From contig NZ_JAUEQY010000011.1 in assembly GCF_030406325.1 (NCBI RefSeq), positions 186,001 to 250,000 of the forward strand: 64,000 nucleotides of DNA. Direction: 5' to 3'. Shown here piece by piece: positions 56,889 to 64,000 of the stretch (position 1 is its first letter; the number at the start of each line of letters is the position of its first letter). The stretch is from Actinomadura sp. DC4 (GTDB taxonomy: Bacteria; Actinomycetota; Actinomycetes; Streptosporangiales; Streptosporangiaceae). A program made the position numbers and the translations under genes. The notes beneath the pieces are model-generated. The model did no database searches. It worked only from the letters and a program-made list of their open reading frames with translations, and had not been told where the DNA came from.

Positions 56889-57475
56889 CGGCGCGCCCCC
56901 ACGACCTGTTGCGGATCGACGCGAGCGCCGCGCTCGGGACCGTGCCGCCCGGCTGGGCCTCCGCGTCGCTCGCCGCCTGCCCGTGGGGTGTCGTACGGCG
57001 GGCGCCCCACACGCCCGGGCTCATCTTGATCGGCGTACGGGGCCCGGAGCGGTGGCAGCGCCACGCGACCGTCGTCCACGCCGGCGCGGTCGGCCGTCCG
57101 GTGCCGCCCGAAGAGCTGCGGGAACTCCGGCCCGGCCGTTCACGCCTGGCCGTGACCCTGACGGCCGTCGCCGCCGAGCTGAGGGGCGTCGCCTGGGGGC
57201 CGACCGGGAGCGTCGGCTTCGAACTGGCCAGCGCGCACCCGGTCACCCATCCCGAAAGCGACCTGGACCTGCTGATACGGACTCCGCGCCGGCTGGAACG
57301 CGCGCGAGCGGCGCGGCTGGCGGCGGCCTTCGCCGGTCTTCCCGCCCGGGTCGACTGCCAGCTGGAGACGCCTCGCGGCGGGGTCGGCCTCACCGACTGG
57401 GCCGGCGGCGGCCCGGTCCTGGCCCGTACCGACCACGGCCCGGAACTCGTGGACGATCCGTGGGCCCCCGCGTGA
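56885..57475 (+). CDS. mdcG: phosphoribosyl-dephospho-CoA transferase (holo-ACP synthase of malonate decarboxylase)
   Basis: 196 residues from GTG 56885, chosen for the GTGA overlap with mdcE; GTG 56879 is the alternative. MdcG features: RPHDLLRIDASAAL at the start, WGPTGSVGFELASAHPVTHP and the nucleotidyltransferase acid pair in ESDLDLLIRTP. It transfers the CoA-like arm made by MdcB onto the Ser of MdcC. It overlaps mdcH by GTGA. Confidence 0.9.
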   Translation: MTARPHDLLRIDASAALGTVPPGWASASLAACPWGVVRRAPHTPGLILIGVRGPERWQRHATVVHAGAVGRPVPPEELRELRPGRSRLAVTLTAVAAELRGVAWGPTGSVGFELASAHPVTHPESDLDLLIRTPRRLERARAARLAAAFAGLPARVDCQLETPRGGVGLTDWAGGGPVLARTDHGPELVDDPWAPA

Positions 57476-58425
57476 GAGTCGCGTTCCTGTACCCCGGTCA
57501 GGGCGCCCAGCGTCCCCGGATGCTCCACGACCTGCCCGACCACCCCGCCGTCGCCGCGACGCTGGCCGAGGCCGAGCGGATCCTGCCCGGCTTGTCCCGG
57601 CAGGACGGCGCGGAGGAGCTGAGATCGACCGTCACCGCGCAGGTCGCGCTGTGCGTCGCCGGGGTCGCCGCCACCCGGGCCCTCGCCGCCGAGGGCGCGG
57701 CTCCCGACGCCGTCGCCGGGCAGTCCGCGGGAGCGTTCCCCGCCGCCGTCGCGGCCGGGGCACTGACCTTCGCCGAAGCGCTCGTGGCCGTACGCCGTCG
57801 AGGCGAGCTCATGCGCGACGCGTTCCCCTCGGGGTACGGCATGGCCGCCGTCCTCGGGCTGAGCGTCCCGCAGGTCCGGCGCGCGGTCGAGTCGATCACC
57901 ACCGGCGAGGATCCGGCGTACCTGGCCGTCGTCGACGCCGACCAGCAGACCGTCGTCGCCGGCAGTGTCCGCGCCCTGGACCGCCTGACCCCGGCCGCCG
58001 CGCGTGCCGGGGCCCGCCGCGTACGGCGCCTGGACGTCGCCGTCCCCTCGCACTGCCCGCTGCTCGACGGCGTCGCCGGCGCGATGGCGGACCACCTCGC
58101 CGCGATCCCGCGACGGCGCCTCGGAGTCCCCTGCGTCGGCGGCACGGGCCGTCTCCTCCGGGACGCCGGCGCCGTCCTCGACGACCTCGCCCGGAGCGTC
58201 GCGACCACGCTGCGGTGGCGCGACTCCCTCGCCCTCCTGGCCGAGCTCGGCACGTCGGTGTTCGTCCAGACGCCGCCCGGCCATGTCCTCACCCACCTCG
58301 CCCGGGGCGCCTATCCGCACGCCCGCGTCATCACGCTGGCCGACGCCGGCGTCGCGGACACCGCGTTCCGGGTCACGGGTTTTCGGGAGCCGGGATGTCG
58401 ACCGTCAGCGTCGTACCGCCGCTGA
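57472..58425 (+). CDS. mdcH: malonyl-CoA:ACP transacylase of malonate decarboxylase
   Basis: 317 residues of the FabD fold from GTG 57472: AFLYPGQGAQRPRMLHDLPD, the nucleophile Ser in VAGQSAGAFPAAVAAG (GxSxG), an Arg in EALVAVRRRGELM, and His in AVPSHCPLLDG. It loads malonyl onto the carrier protein to start the cycle. The last 53 bases overlap the 3' end of the convergent kinase gene, so the C-terminal REPGCRPSASYRR tail may be a recent extension. No malonate transporter or mdcR-type regulator gene follows. Confidence 0.92.
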   Translation: MRVAFLYPGQGAQRPRMLHDLPDHPAVAATLAEAERILPGLSRQDGAEELRSTVTAQVALCVAGVAATRALAAEGAAPDAVAGQSAGAFPAAVAAGALTFAEALVAVRRRGELMRDAFPSGYGMAAVLGLSVPQVRRAVESITTGEDPAYLAVVDADQQTVVAGSVRALDRLTPAAARAGARRVRRLDVAVPSHCPLLDGVAGAMADHLAAIPRRRLGVPCVGGTGRLLRDAGAVLDDLARSVATTLRWRDSLALLAELGTSVFVQTPPGHVLTHLARGAYPHARVITLADAGVADTAFRVTGFREPGCRPSASYRR

Positions 58426-59617
58426 CCGGGCTGGCCACCTCGATCGTGCCCCCGACGGCCTCCACGCGGTCCTTCAGACCGATCAGGCCCGAGCCGCGCC
58501 GCAGGTCGGCGCCGCCGACGCCGTCGTCGCGGACGGTGAGCCGGACGGAGTCCTTCTCCGTGGCGATGGTCAGCTCGATGTGCGCGGCGGAGGCGTGCGC
58601 GTGTTTGAGCACGTTCGCCAGCGCCTCGGAGACGACGTAGTAGACGGTGATCTCGATCGGCTCGGGCAGGCGGCGGTCGACGCCGAGGCACAGGTCGGTC
58701 CGTACGGGGCTCTGGCGGATGAGTGCCTTGATCGCCGATCTGAGCCCCTTCTGCGTCAGGATCGTGGGGTAGATCCCACGGGAGATCTGCTGGATCTGGG
58801 TGACGACGTCCGACTGGCACCGGGTGGCGTCCGACAGTGACCGTCGCAGCGCCTCGTTCTCGCCGGAGGCGTTCGCCTCCGCCTCGCGCAGGTAGAGCCC
58901 GAGCGCGACGAGGCGCTGCTGCGCGCCATCGTGCAGGTCGCGCTCGATGCGGCGCCGCGCCGTGTCGGCCTCGGTGACCAGGCGGGCGCGGGAGGCGATG
59001 AGCTCCGCGCGGTACTCCGCCTGCGCGATGGTGCAGGCGACGAGCTCGACGAAGTCCTGCATCCGCTCCTCGCAGTCCGGCGGCGGCGGCCGGGAGCCGA
59101 GGAACCGCAGTGCCATCTCACCCCAGAGCCGGCCGTGCACGATGACCGGGCAGGCAACCACCTGGCTGACGCCGTGCGCTCGTAGCCAGTCGCCGAGTTC
59201 GCTCGCGACGGACGTCGACATGCGCCGCGCCGACCGGCAGGTGTCGTACACCGCCGCGGCGGCCGTGTCTCCCATCGGCCAGCGCCCGCCGAAGGGCACG
59301 TCCATCGGGGGCACGTGCGGATCGTGCCACTCGGCCAGGTGACAGACCATTCGATCGTGCTCGAACCGGCCGATGGCGACATAGTCGGCGTCGAGGAGTC
59401 CGCCGGCCTCGCGGCAGACCGTCCAGAAGGTCTCCGACGGCGAGGCGCCGCGCGCGACGAGCGTCGCCACGCGCCGGAGCGCTTCCTGCTTCGTCAGGGC
59501 GGTACGGAGCCGGGTCCTGGCGGATACGGGGTGCCTCGCCCGTACGAGGGTCGCCGCGGCGTCCAGAACCCGCCGGAGTTCGCGCCGCACGCCGAGGCGC
59601 GGGGGCCGTGTTCCCAT
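58373..59617 (-). CDS. GAF-domain sensor histidine kinase (HisKA_3/DesK type)
   Basis: 414 residues with no membrane segment. A GAF domain (about 50-200: SETFWTVCREAGGLLDADYV, then GVSQVVACPVIVHGRLWGEM) precedes the phospho-acceptor helix IERDLHDGAQQRLVALGLYL, N-box VVSEALANVLKHAHAS and G-boxes VRDDGVGGADL / GSGLIGLKDRVEAVGG. It is a cytoplasmic sensor and has no response-regulator gene next to it. The divergent LuxR-type gene lacks a receiver domain, so a direct phosphorelay with it is unlikely. Confidence 0.9.
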   Translation of the reverse strand: MGTRPPRLGVRRELRRVLDAAATLVRARHPVSARTRLRTALTKQEALRRVATLVARGASPSETFWTVCREAGGLLDADYVAIGRFEHDRMVCHLAEWHDPHVPPMDVPFGGRWPMGDTAAAAVYDTCRSARRMSTSVASELGDWLRAHGVSQVVACPVIVHGRLWGEMALRFLGSRPPPPDCEERMQDFVELVACTIAQAEYRAELIASRARLVTEADTARRRIERDLHDGAQQRLVALGLYLREAEANASGENEALRRSLSDATRCQSDVVTQIQQISRGIYPTILTQKGLRSAIKALIRQSPVRTDLCLGVDRRLPEPIEITVYYVVSEALANVLKHAHASAAHIELTIATEKDSVRLTVRDDGVGGADLRRGSGLIGLKDRVEAVGGTIEVASPVSGGTTLTVDIPAPENP

Positions 59618-59801
59618 CAGAGGATCAAGGTGTCAGCCGAAATTGGGATTAGGGACACTGTCACATTACCTCCGGGTGACGGCCGGGCCTGGGGATGTTC
59701 CTCTTGAGGCTGATGAGCAAGCCGGTCTCCGGGTGCGTCGCCAAGTCCACGCCAAGCCGGCGAACAGTCCGGGCCAAGCCGCGTGGCCGAGCCTGGAGCG
59801 C

Positions 59802-62027
59802 GTGGGGTACGAGGATGCGCTGGACTTCATCTCCGGCCGGCTGATCGGCCCGGACGGCTACATGGGTACGACACCGACGGAACTCATCGGCCGCGCCCAC
59901 GACCTGGAACGGCTCGACGCCGTGCTCGCGGCCCCCGACGCCCGGCTGGTGACGGTGACCGGCCCCGCCGGGGTGGGCAAGAGCCGCCTGGTGATGGAGT
60001 TCTTCCGCCGGTACGGGTCCGTGGCCGAGGTGTTCGACTTCGAGCGGATGGCGGACGTCGCCGCGTGCCGCCGGCTGCTGCGGCAGGCCGGCGAGCAGGT
60101 CGGCGAGGGCTCCCCGGCCGTACGGGCGGCCATCGAGCGGCTCGGGGCGGACCGGGAGATCGTCGTGCTCGACCACGTCGAGGACGTCGCCGCCGAGCTC
60201 GTGCCCCTGCTCGCCGAGTTCCGGCGGTGCTGCCCGCACGTACGGATCGTCTCCGTCGGAACCACCCGGCTCGGCATGTACGGGGAGCGGGTCCTCCGTC
60301 TCCGGCCGCTGGCGACCGGAGACGCGGCGGACGTCGCCCGTATCCCGTCGGTGGAGCTGTTCGTGCGGTGCGCGCGGTCGGTACGGCCGGAGTTCACGCT
60401 GACCGCGGAGAACTCCTCCGCGGTGCTGGCGCTGTGCCACCTCGCCGGCGGCCTGCCGCTCGCGATCGAGCTGGCCGCCTCACAGGTCGAGCTGGCCGAG
60501 CCCGCGCTGATCCTGGAACGCTTCAAGGGTGAGTTCGGCGACCTGCGCGGAGTGGGGCACCACCCCTATTCACGGCATTCCAGCATCGGCGACCTGGTCT
60601 CGTGGGTGTTCGCCCGCCTCCGCGCCGACGAGCGCACGCTGCTGGACCAGCTCGCGATCTTCGCCGGCCCGTTCACGATGCGTGCGGCGGCCGACGTGGT
60701 GGGCCGGTTCGACGGCGGCGTCCACCGGACCGTGGAACGCCTGATCGACAAGAGCGCGCTGGTCCCCGAGCCGGGGCCCGGCGGCGAGCCGAGCGTGAGC
60801 GTTCCGGCGGTCCTGCGGCTCGCCGCGGCCCGGTCGCTCGCCCGGCTCCCGTGCCGCCCGGCCCTCCGGCGGGCGCACGGCGACTACTTCCGTACGGTCG
60901 CGAGCCGGTCCTCCCCGGCCGTACGGCCGGACCTGCTGGCGGCCTTCGGCTACTGGCGGGAGGCCGGCGACGGCCCGGCCATGGCCGTGATCGCGAACGC
61001 CCTGCGGGAGCGGTGCGCCGGGACCGAACAGGCCCGGCAGTGCCTGCGGCTGACCGAGGAGGTGCTGCGGACCGGCGTCGCGGACCCGTCACTGCATGCT
61101 CAGGCGCTGGAGGCGGCGGGCGAGTTGGCGGTACGGCTGGGGTCTGCGGCGGCACGCGGCCACCTCGACGACGCGCGGGACGCCTACGCGGCGGCGCACG
61201 ACGAGGACGGCGTGGCGCGGTGCCTGCGGCTGCTCGGCGACGAGGCGTACGCGGCCGGGGACCTCGGCCGGGCGCGGAGGCTTCTCGAGGAGGGCCTCAC
61301 GGGGGCCGGCCGGGAGGAGGGCCTTCTCGAACGGCGGCTCGCGGTGGTGCTCCGGGACTCGGGCGAACCGAGCCGGGCCGGCGAACGGGCGCGGTCGGCC
61401 CTGGCGGTGTCGCTGGGCCGGGGGGACGCCGGCGGCGCGGTGCTCGCCAGGTACGTGCTCGCGACCGTCGGCTGGCTGGAGCAGGACACGGCGGAGGCGC
61501 GGGCGCTGTTCGCCGACGCCGCCACGCGGCTGGGCGGGCTTCCGGAGGCGGCGGAGTGCCTGGAGATGCTGGCGATCAGTTTGTGGAAGTGGCGCCGGAT
61601 CACCGACTGGCCGGGGCTGACGGAGGTCTTGGGGCTGGCCGACCGGCTGCGCCGGCGGCTGGGGCCGCCACGGCCGAAGCCGCTGGACGCCTTGGTCACG
61701 CCGATCCTGGCCGCCGCGAGCGAGGCGCTCACGGCGGAGGAGTACGACGGTCACTGGCGGGCCGAGCCGTCCTGGGAGGCGGCGCTGCGGCTGGTGCCGG
61801 GCGCCGACCCGCCGGCGGACACCGACGCGCCGGCCGACGTCGCGGACCTGCTGACGAAGCGGGAGCTGGAGGTGGCCCTCCTGGTGTCCGAGGGGCTGAC
61901 CAACCGGGTCATCGCACGCAGGCTCGGCATCGCCGAATGGACCGTGGTGAACCACCTCCGCAGGGTGATGCGCAAGCTCGACTGCCAGTCCCGCGTCCAC
62001 GTGACCCGCCGCCTTGCCACCCGCTGA
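59802..62027 (+). CDS. large ATP-binding LuxR-family regulator (LAL/AfsR-like)
   Basis: About 741 residues. The STAND-type NTPase core has Walker A VTGPAGVGKSRLVMEFFRRY, Walker B-like REIVVLDHVEDVAAE and GLPLAIELAASQVELAE. A TPR-like region spans about 350-640, and a C-terminal LuxR helix-turn-helix (LLTKRELEVALLVSEGLTNR, then WTVVNHLRRVMRKLDCQSRV) follows. Such proteins activate secondary metabolism or catabolic genes on ligand and ATP binding. The start is uncertain: GTG 59802 has GGAG upstream, ATG 59862 and TTG 59643 are alternatives. The 184 bases before it hold the divergent promoter region with the kinase gene; I see no gene there. Confidence 0.85.
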   Translation: MGYEDALDFISGRLIGPDGYMGTTPTELIGRAHDLERLDAVLAAPDARLVTVTGPAGVGKSRLVMEFFRRYGSVAEVFDFERMADVAACRRLLRQAGEQVGEGSPAVRAAIERLGADREIVVLDHVEDVAAELVPLLAEFRRCCPHVRIVSVGTTRLGMYGERVLRLRPLATGDAADVARIPSVELFVRCARSVRPEFTLTAENSSAVLALCHLAGGLPLAIELAASQVELAEPALILERFKGEFGDLRGVGHHPYSRHSSIGDLVSWVFARLRADERTLLDQLAIFAGPFTMRAAADVVGRFDGGVHRTVERLIDKSALVPEPGPGGEPSVSVPAVLRLAAARSLARLPCRPALRRAHGDYFRTVASRSSPAVRPDLLAAFGYWREAGDGPAMAVIANALRERCAGTEQARQCLRLTEEVLRTGVADPSLHAQALEAAGELAVRLGSAAARGHLDDARDAYAAAHDEDGVARCLRLLGDEAYAAGDLGRARRLLEEGLTGAGREEGLLERRLAVVLRDSGEPSRAGERARSALAVSLGRGDAGGAVLARYVLATVGWLEQDTAEARALFADAATRLGGLPEAAECLEMLAISLWKWRRITDWPGLTEVLGLADRLRRRLGPPRPKPLDALVTPILAAASEALTAEEYDGHWRAEPSWEAALRLVPGADPPADTDAPADVADLLTKRELEVALLVSEGLTNRVIARRLGIAEWTVVNHLRRVMRKLDCQSRVHVTRRLATR

Positions 62028-62113
62028 CCGGGACCTGCCTGCGTTCGCGGCGGGGGCTGTTGCGGGGTGCCGGCCCACGGTGGCGAGCGTCGGCTGTCGT
62101 TCGGCGCTGCGGG

Positions 62114-63271
62114 TCAGGCCACGGTGACCTGTGGTTTTCCGGTGGCGGTCCCGGCGTCGGTCTGCTCGGCGAGGCGCATGGCCTCGTCGATGAGGGTTTC
62201 GACGATCTTGGACTCGGGGACGGTGGCGACGATCTCGCCCTTGACGAAGATCTGTCCCTTGCCGTTGCCCGAGGCGACGCCCAGGTCGGCCTCGCGAGCC
62301 TCGCCCGGCCCGTTGACGACGCAGCCCATGACCGCGACCCGCAGCGGCACCTCCAGGCCGTCCAGGCCCGCGGTGACCTCGTTCGCCAGCTTGTACACGT
62401 CCACCTGGGCCCGGCCGCACGACGGACACGAAACGATCTCCAGGCCCCGCTCCCGCAGTCCCAGGGCCTCCAGGATCGCGATCCCGACCTTGACCTCCTC
62501 GGCCGGTGGCGCCGACAGTGACACCCGGATCGTGTCCCCGATCCCCTCCGACAGCAGCGCGCCGAACGCGACCGCCGACTTCACGGTCCCCTGGAACTCC
62601 GGGCCCGCCTCGGTCACCCCCAGGTGCAGCGGATAGTCGCACGCCGCCGCCAGCTTCCGGTACGCGGCGATCATCACGACCGGGTCGTGGTGCTTGACCG
62701 AGATCTTCAGATCCTGGAAGCCGTGCTCCTCGAACAGCGAGCACTCCCACAGCGCCGACTCCACCAGCGCGTCCGGCGTCGCGCTGCCGTACTTGGCCAG
62801 CAACCGCTTGTCCAGGGACCCGGCGTTCACTCCGATCCGGATCGGCACCCCCGCCCCGGACGCGGCCTTCGCGATCTCGGCGACCTTGTCGTCGAACGCC
62901 TTGATGTTGCCCGGGTTCACCCGCACCGCCGCGCACCCCGCGTCGATCGCGGCGAACACGTACCGCGGCTGGAAGTGGATGTCCGCGATCACCGGGATCT
63001 GCGACTTACGGGCGATCTCGGGCAGCGCCTCCGCGTCATCGGCGGACGGCACCGCCACCCGTACGATCTGACATCCCGACGCCGTCAGCTGCGCGATCTG
63101 CTGCAACGTCGCGTTCACGTCCGCCGTCACCGTGGTCGTCATCGACTGGACGCTCACGGGCGCTCCACCGCCCGTCAGCACGGCCTTGTCACCCTGGCCC
63201 AGCCTCAGCTGCCGGCTCACCCGCCGCTTGGCGAGCGTCCGCGGAACCTTGGGCATGCCCAGATCCACCAT
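62114..63271 (-). CDS. ispG: 4-hydroxy-3-methylbut-2-enyl diphosphate synthase (flavodoxin)
   Basis: 385 residues, standard for bacterial IspG. The TIM-barrel part has [20 protein letters not shown] and [20 protein letters not shown] with VRVNPGNI. The C-terminal domain holds the [4Fe-4S] cysteines in [12 protein letters not shown] and [16 protein letters not shown]. It catalyses the penultimate MEP-pathway step, converting MEcPP to HMBPP. In actinomycetes ispG commonly follows dxr and rseP; here the upstream neighbour is a prenyl synthase, 46 bases away on the same strand. Confidence 0.97.
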   Translation of the reverse strand: MVDLGMPKVPRTLAKRRVSRQLRLGQGDKAVLTGGGAPVSVQSMTTTVTADVNATLQQIAQLTASGCQIVRVAVPSADDAEALPEIARKSQIPVIADIHFQPRYVFAAIDAGCAAVRVNPGNIKAFDDKVAEIAKAASGAGVPIRIGVNAGSLDKRLLAKYGSATPDALVESALWECSLFEEHGFQDLKISVKHHDPVVMIAAYRKLAAACDYPLHLGVTEAGPEFQGTVKSAVAFGALLSEGIGDTIRVSLSAPPAEEVKVGIAILEALGLRERGLEIVSCPSCGRAQVDVYKLANEVTAGLDGLEVPLRVAVMGCVVNGPGEAREADLGVASGNGKGQIFVKGEIVATVPESKIVETLIDEAMRLAEQTDAGTATGKPQVTVA

Positions 63272-63317
63272 CTGTGATCATCCTCTCCGGTCGGTGCCAA
63301 ACGATCAGGGCGCCCCG

Positions 63318-64000
63318 TCAGCGGTCGCGATAGGCCACCTGGGCCGCCATCTCGCCCAGGCGCTCCCGCCAGCCGTCCGCCAGCGGCGCCGTGGCGAGCG
63401 CCGTACGCGCGTCCGCGACGAGCCGGTCGATCCGCTGCTCGATCTCCTCCCGTACGCCGGAGGCGAGCAGCGCGGCGTGCAGCCGGGCCGGGTCCCAGTT
63501 CCGGCCGTCCTCCACCAGGCGGGCCACCCGGGCGTCTTCGGCGGCCGCCAGGGCGAGCAGCAGGGTCATCTTGTGCTCGCTGACGTCCAGGCCGGCCGGC
63601 TTGCCGGTCGCCGCGGAGTCGCCGAAGGCGTCGAGCAGGTCGTCGCGCAGCTGGAACGCCTCGCCCGCCGCGATTCCGTACGCCTCGAACGCCGCCTGCA
63701 GGTCCGGGCGCCCGGCGATCGCCGCGCCGAGGGCGAGGGGCCGGTGGATGGTGTAGCGGCCGGACTTGGAGACGGCGACCCAGCGGCTGAGGTCCGGGTC
63801 CGGCACCAGCTCGGCGGCGAGGGCGATGTCGAGGTGCTGGCCGATGAGCATCTCGGTGCCCAGCTCCGTCCAGATCTCCATCGCGGCGCCGGTCAGCCCG
63901 CCGGCGAGGCGATTGGCGTAGCCGAAGGCCAGGTCGCCGACCAGGATGGCGACGCCCTCGCCGTACCGTCGCGGCTCACCGGCCCAGCCCCGCGCCGCGT
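63318..64000 (-). CDS. polyprenyl diphosphate synthase, C-terminal part (runs off the right edge)
   Basis: The frame remains open to the window end (227 codons visible). Trans-isoprenyl synthase motifs are seen: YGEGVAILVGDLAFGYANRL, GQHLDIALAAE, KSGRYTIHRPLALGAAIAGR, and the second Asp-rich motif AFQLRDDLLDAFGDS. The first DDxxD motif should lie just outside the window. It makes geranylgeranyl or longer diphosphates from IPP. Chain length cannot be judged without the residues before the first Asp-rich motif. It is a plausible operon partner of ispG. Confidence 0.93.
   Translation of the reverse strand, partial: AARGWAGEPRRYGEGVAILVGDLAFGYANRLAGGLTGAAMEIWTELGTEMLIGQHLDIALAAELVPDPDLSRWVAVSKSGRYTIHRPLALGAAIAGRPDLQAAFEAYGIAAGEAFQLRDDLLDAFGDSAATGKPAGLDVSEHKMTLLLALAAAEDARVARLVEDGRNWDPARLHAALLASGVREEIEQRIDRLVADARTALATAPLADGWRERLGEMAAQVAYRDR

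Noticed and set aside
58373-62027. Kinase and LuxR-type regulator as a cognate two-component pair
   Set aside because: The LuxR-type protein has a STAND ATPase core and no receiver domain with a phospho-acceptor Asp, so divergent placement alone does not support a phosphorelay.
1-64000. tRNA, rRNA, CRISPR arrays, insertion sequences, attachment sites
   Set aside because: No cloverleaf-like or rRNA segment, regular repeat-spacer array, transposase frame or integrase was noticed; a covariance-model scan would be needed to exclude small RNAs.

Overview
The window is chromosomal DNA from a very GC-rich actinomycete. Evidence: GC-rich third positions, many GTG starts, GTGA/ATGA start-stop overlaps, DUF5753-type regulators, an ECF42-type sigma factor and an actinobacterial-style eCIS cluster. 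It looks like Streptosporangiales/Thermomonosporaceae, but the genus cannot be fixed from sequence reading alone. No rRNA, tRNA, CRISPR array, integrase or transposase was seen.

Layout. 0-3.1 kb: small hypothetical genes, a MerR regulator divergent from an atypical short-chain dehydrogenase, and a polytopic membrane protein. 3.2-13.9 kb: a catabolic block. GalB-like hydratase, GalC/LigK-like aldolase, GalD/PrpF-like tautomerase and a catechol-2,3-dioxygenase-type enzyme form one translationally coupled operon. It is followed by an alpha/beta-hydrolase lacking its catalytic residues, a secreted tannase/feruloyl-esterase-family enzyme, and an opposing operon for a SsuABC/NitABC-type ABC importer ending in a GntR/FCD regulator. 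Three near-identical sites (core ATTGTTGACA) lie before the operon, the tannase and the importer, so this reads as one GntR regulon for taking up and degrading gallate-like aromatics. 14.0-15.6 kb: three adjacent decayed genes. 15.7-26.9 kb: a CASTOR/POLLUX-type channel, an XRE regulator, a secreted lipase, a DUF1707 protein, a CPBP protease, a two-component system, and an ECF42 sigma operon whose promoter element recurs before a YceI gene.

26.9-47.9 kb: the centrepiece, a compact extracellular contractile injection system (eCIS). It contains an AAA+ ATPase, DUF4255 tail terminator, single sheath, single tube, tail-chaperone-like protein with a start-less DUF6760 frame, a long Ala/Gly/Pro-rich protein where a tape measure would be expected, LysM tube-initiation protein, VgrG-like spike, PAAR-like tip, gp25 wedge, two baseplate J-type proteins, a gpI-like protein, a fibre with an S74 self-processing chaperone domain, and a small coiled-coil protein. 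It is flanked on both sides by DUF4157 (HExxH) proteins with unrelated C-terminal modules, which are the likely cargo or effectors.

48.0-52.4 kb: small stress/envelope genes, a collapsed glycosyltransferase, a DUF2064 protein, a sigma factor, a sulfotransferase, a DUF5713 protein and a lipoprotein. 52.4-58.4 kb: a tightly overlapping malonate decarboxylase operon, mdcABCDEGH, with no transporter beside it. 58.4-64 kb: a GAF histidine kinase divergent from a large LuxR-type ATPase regulator, then ispG and a partial polyprenyl diphosphate synthase.

Several genes carry single-base frameshifts or internal deletions (13.97-15.59, 23.76-24.22, 48.84-49.04 kb). These may be genuine decay or, for the one-base cases, sequencing error.
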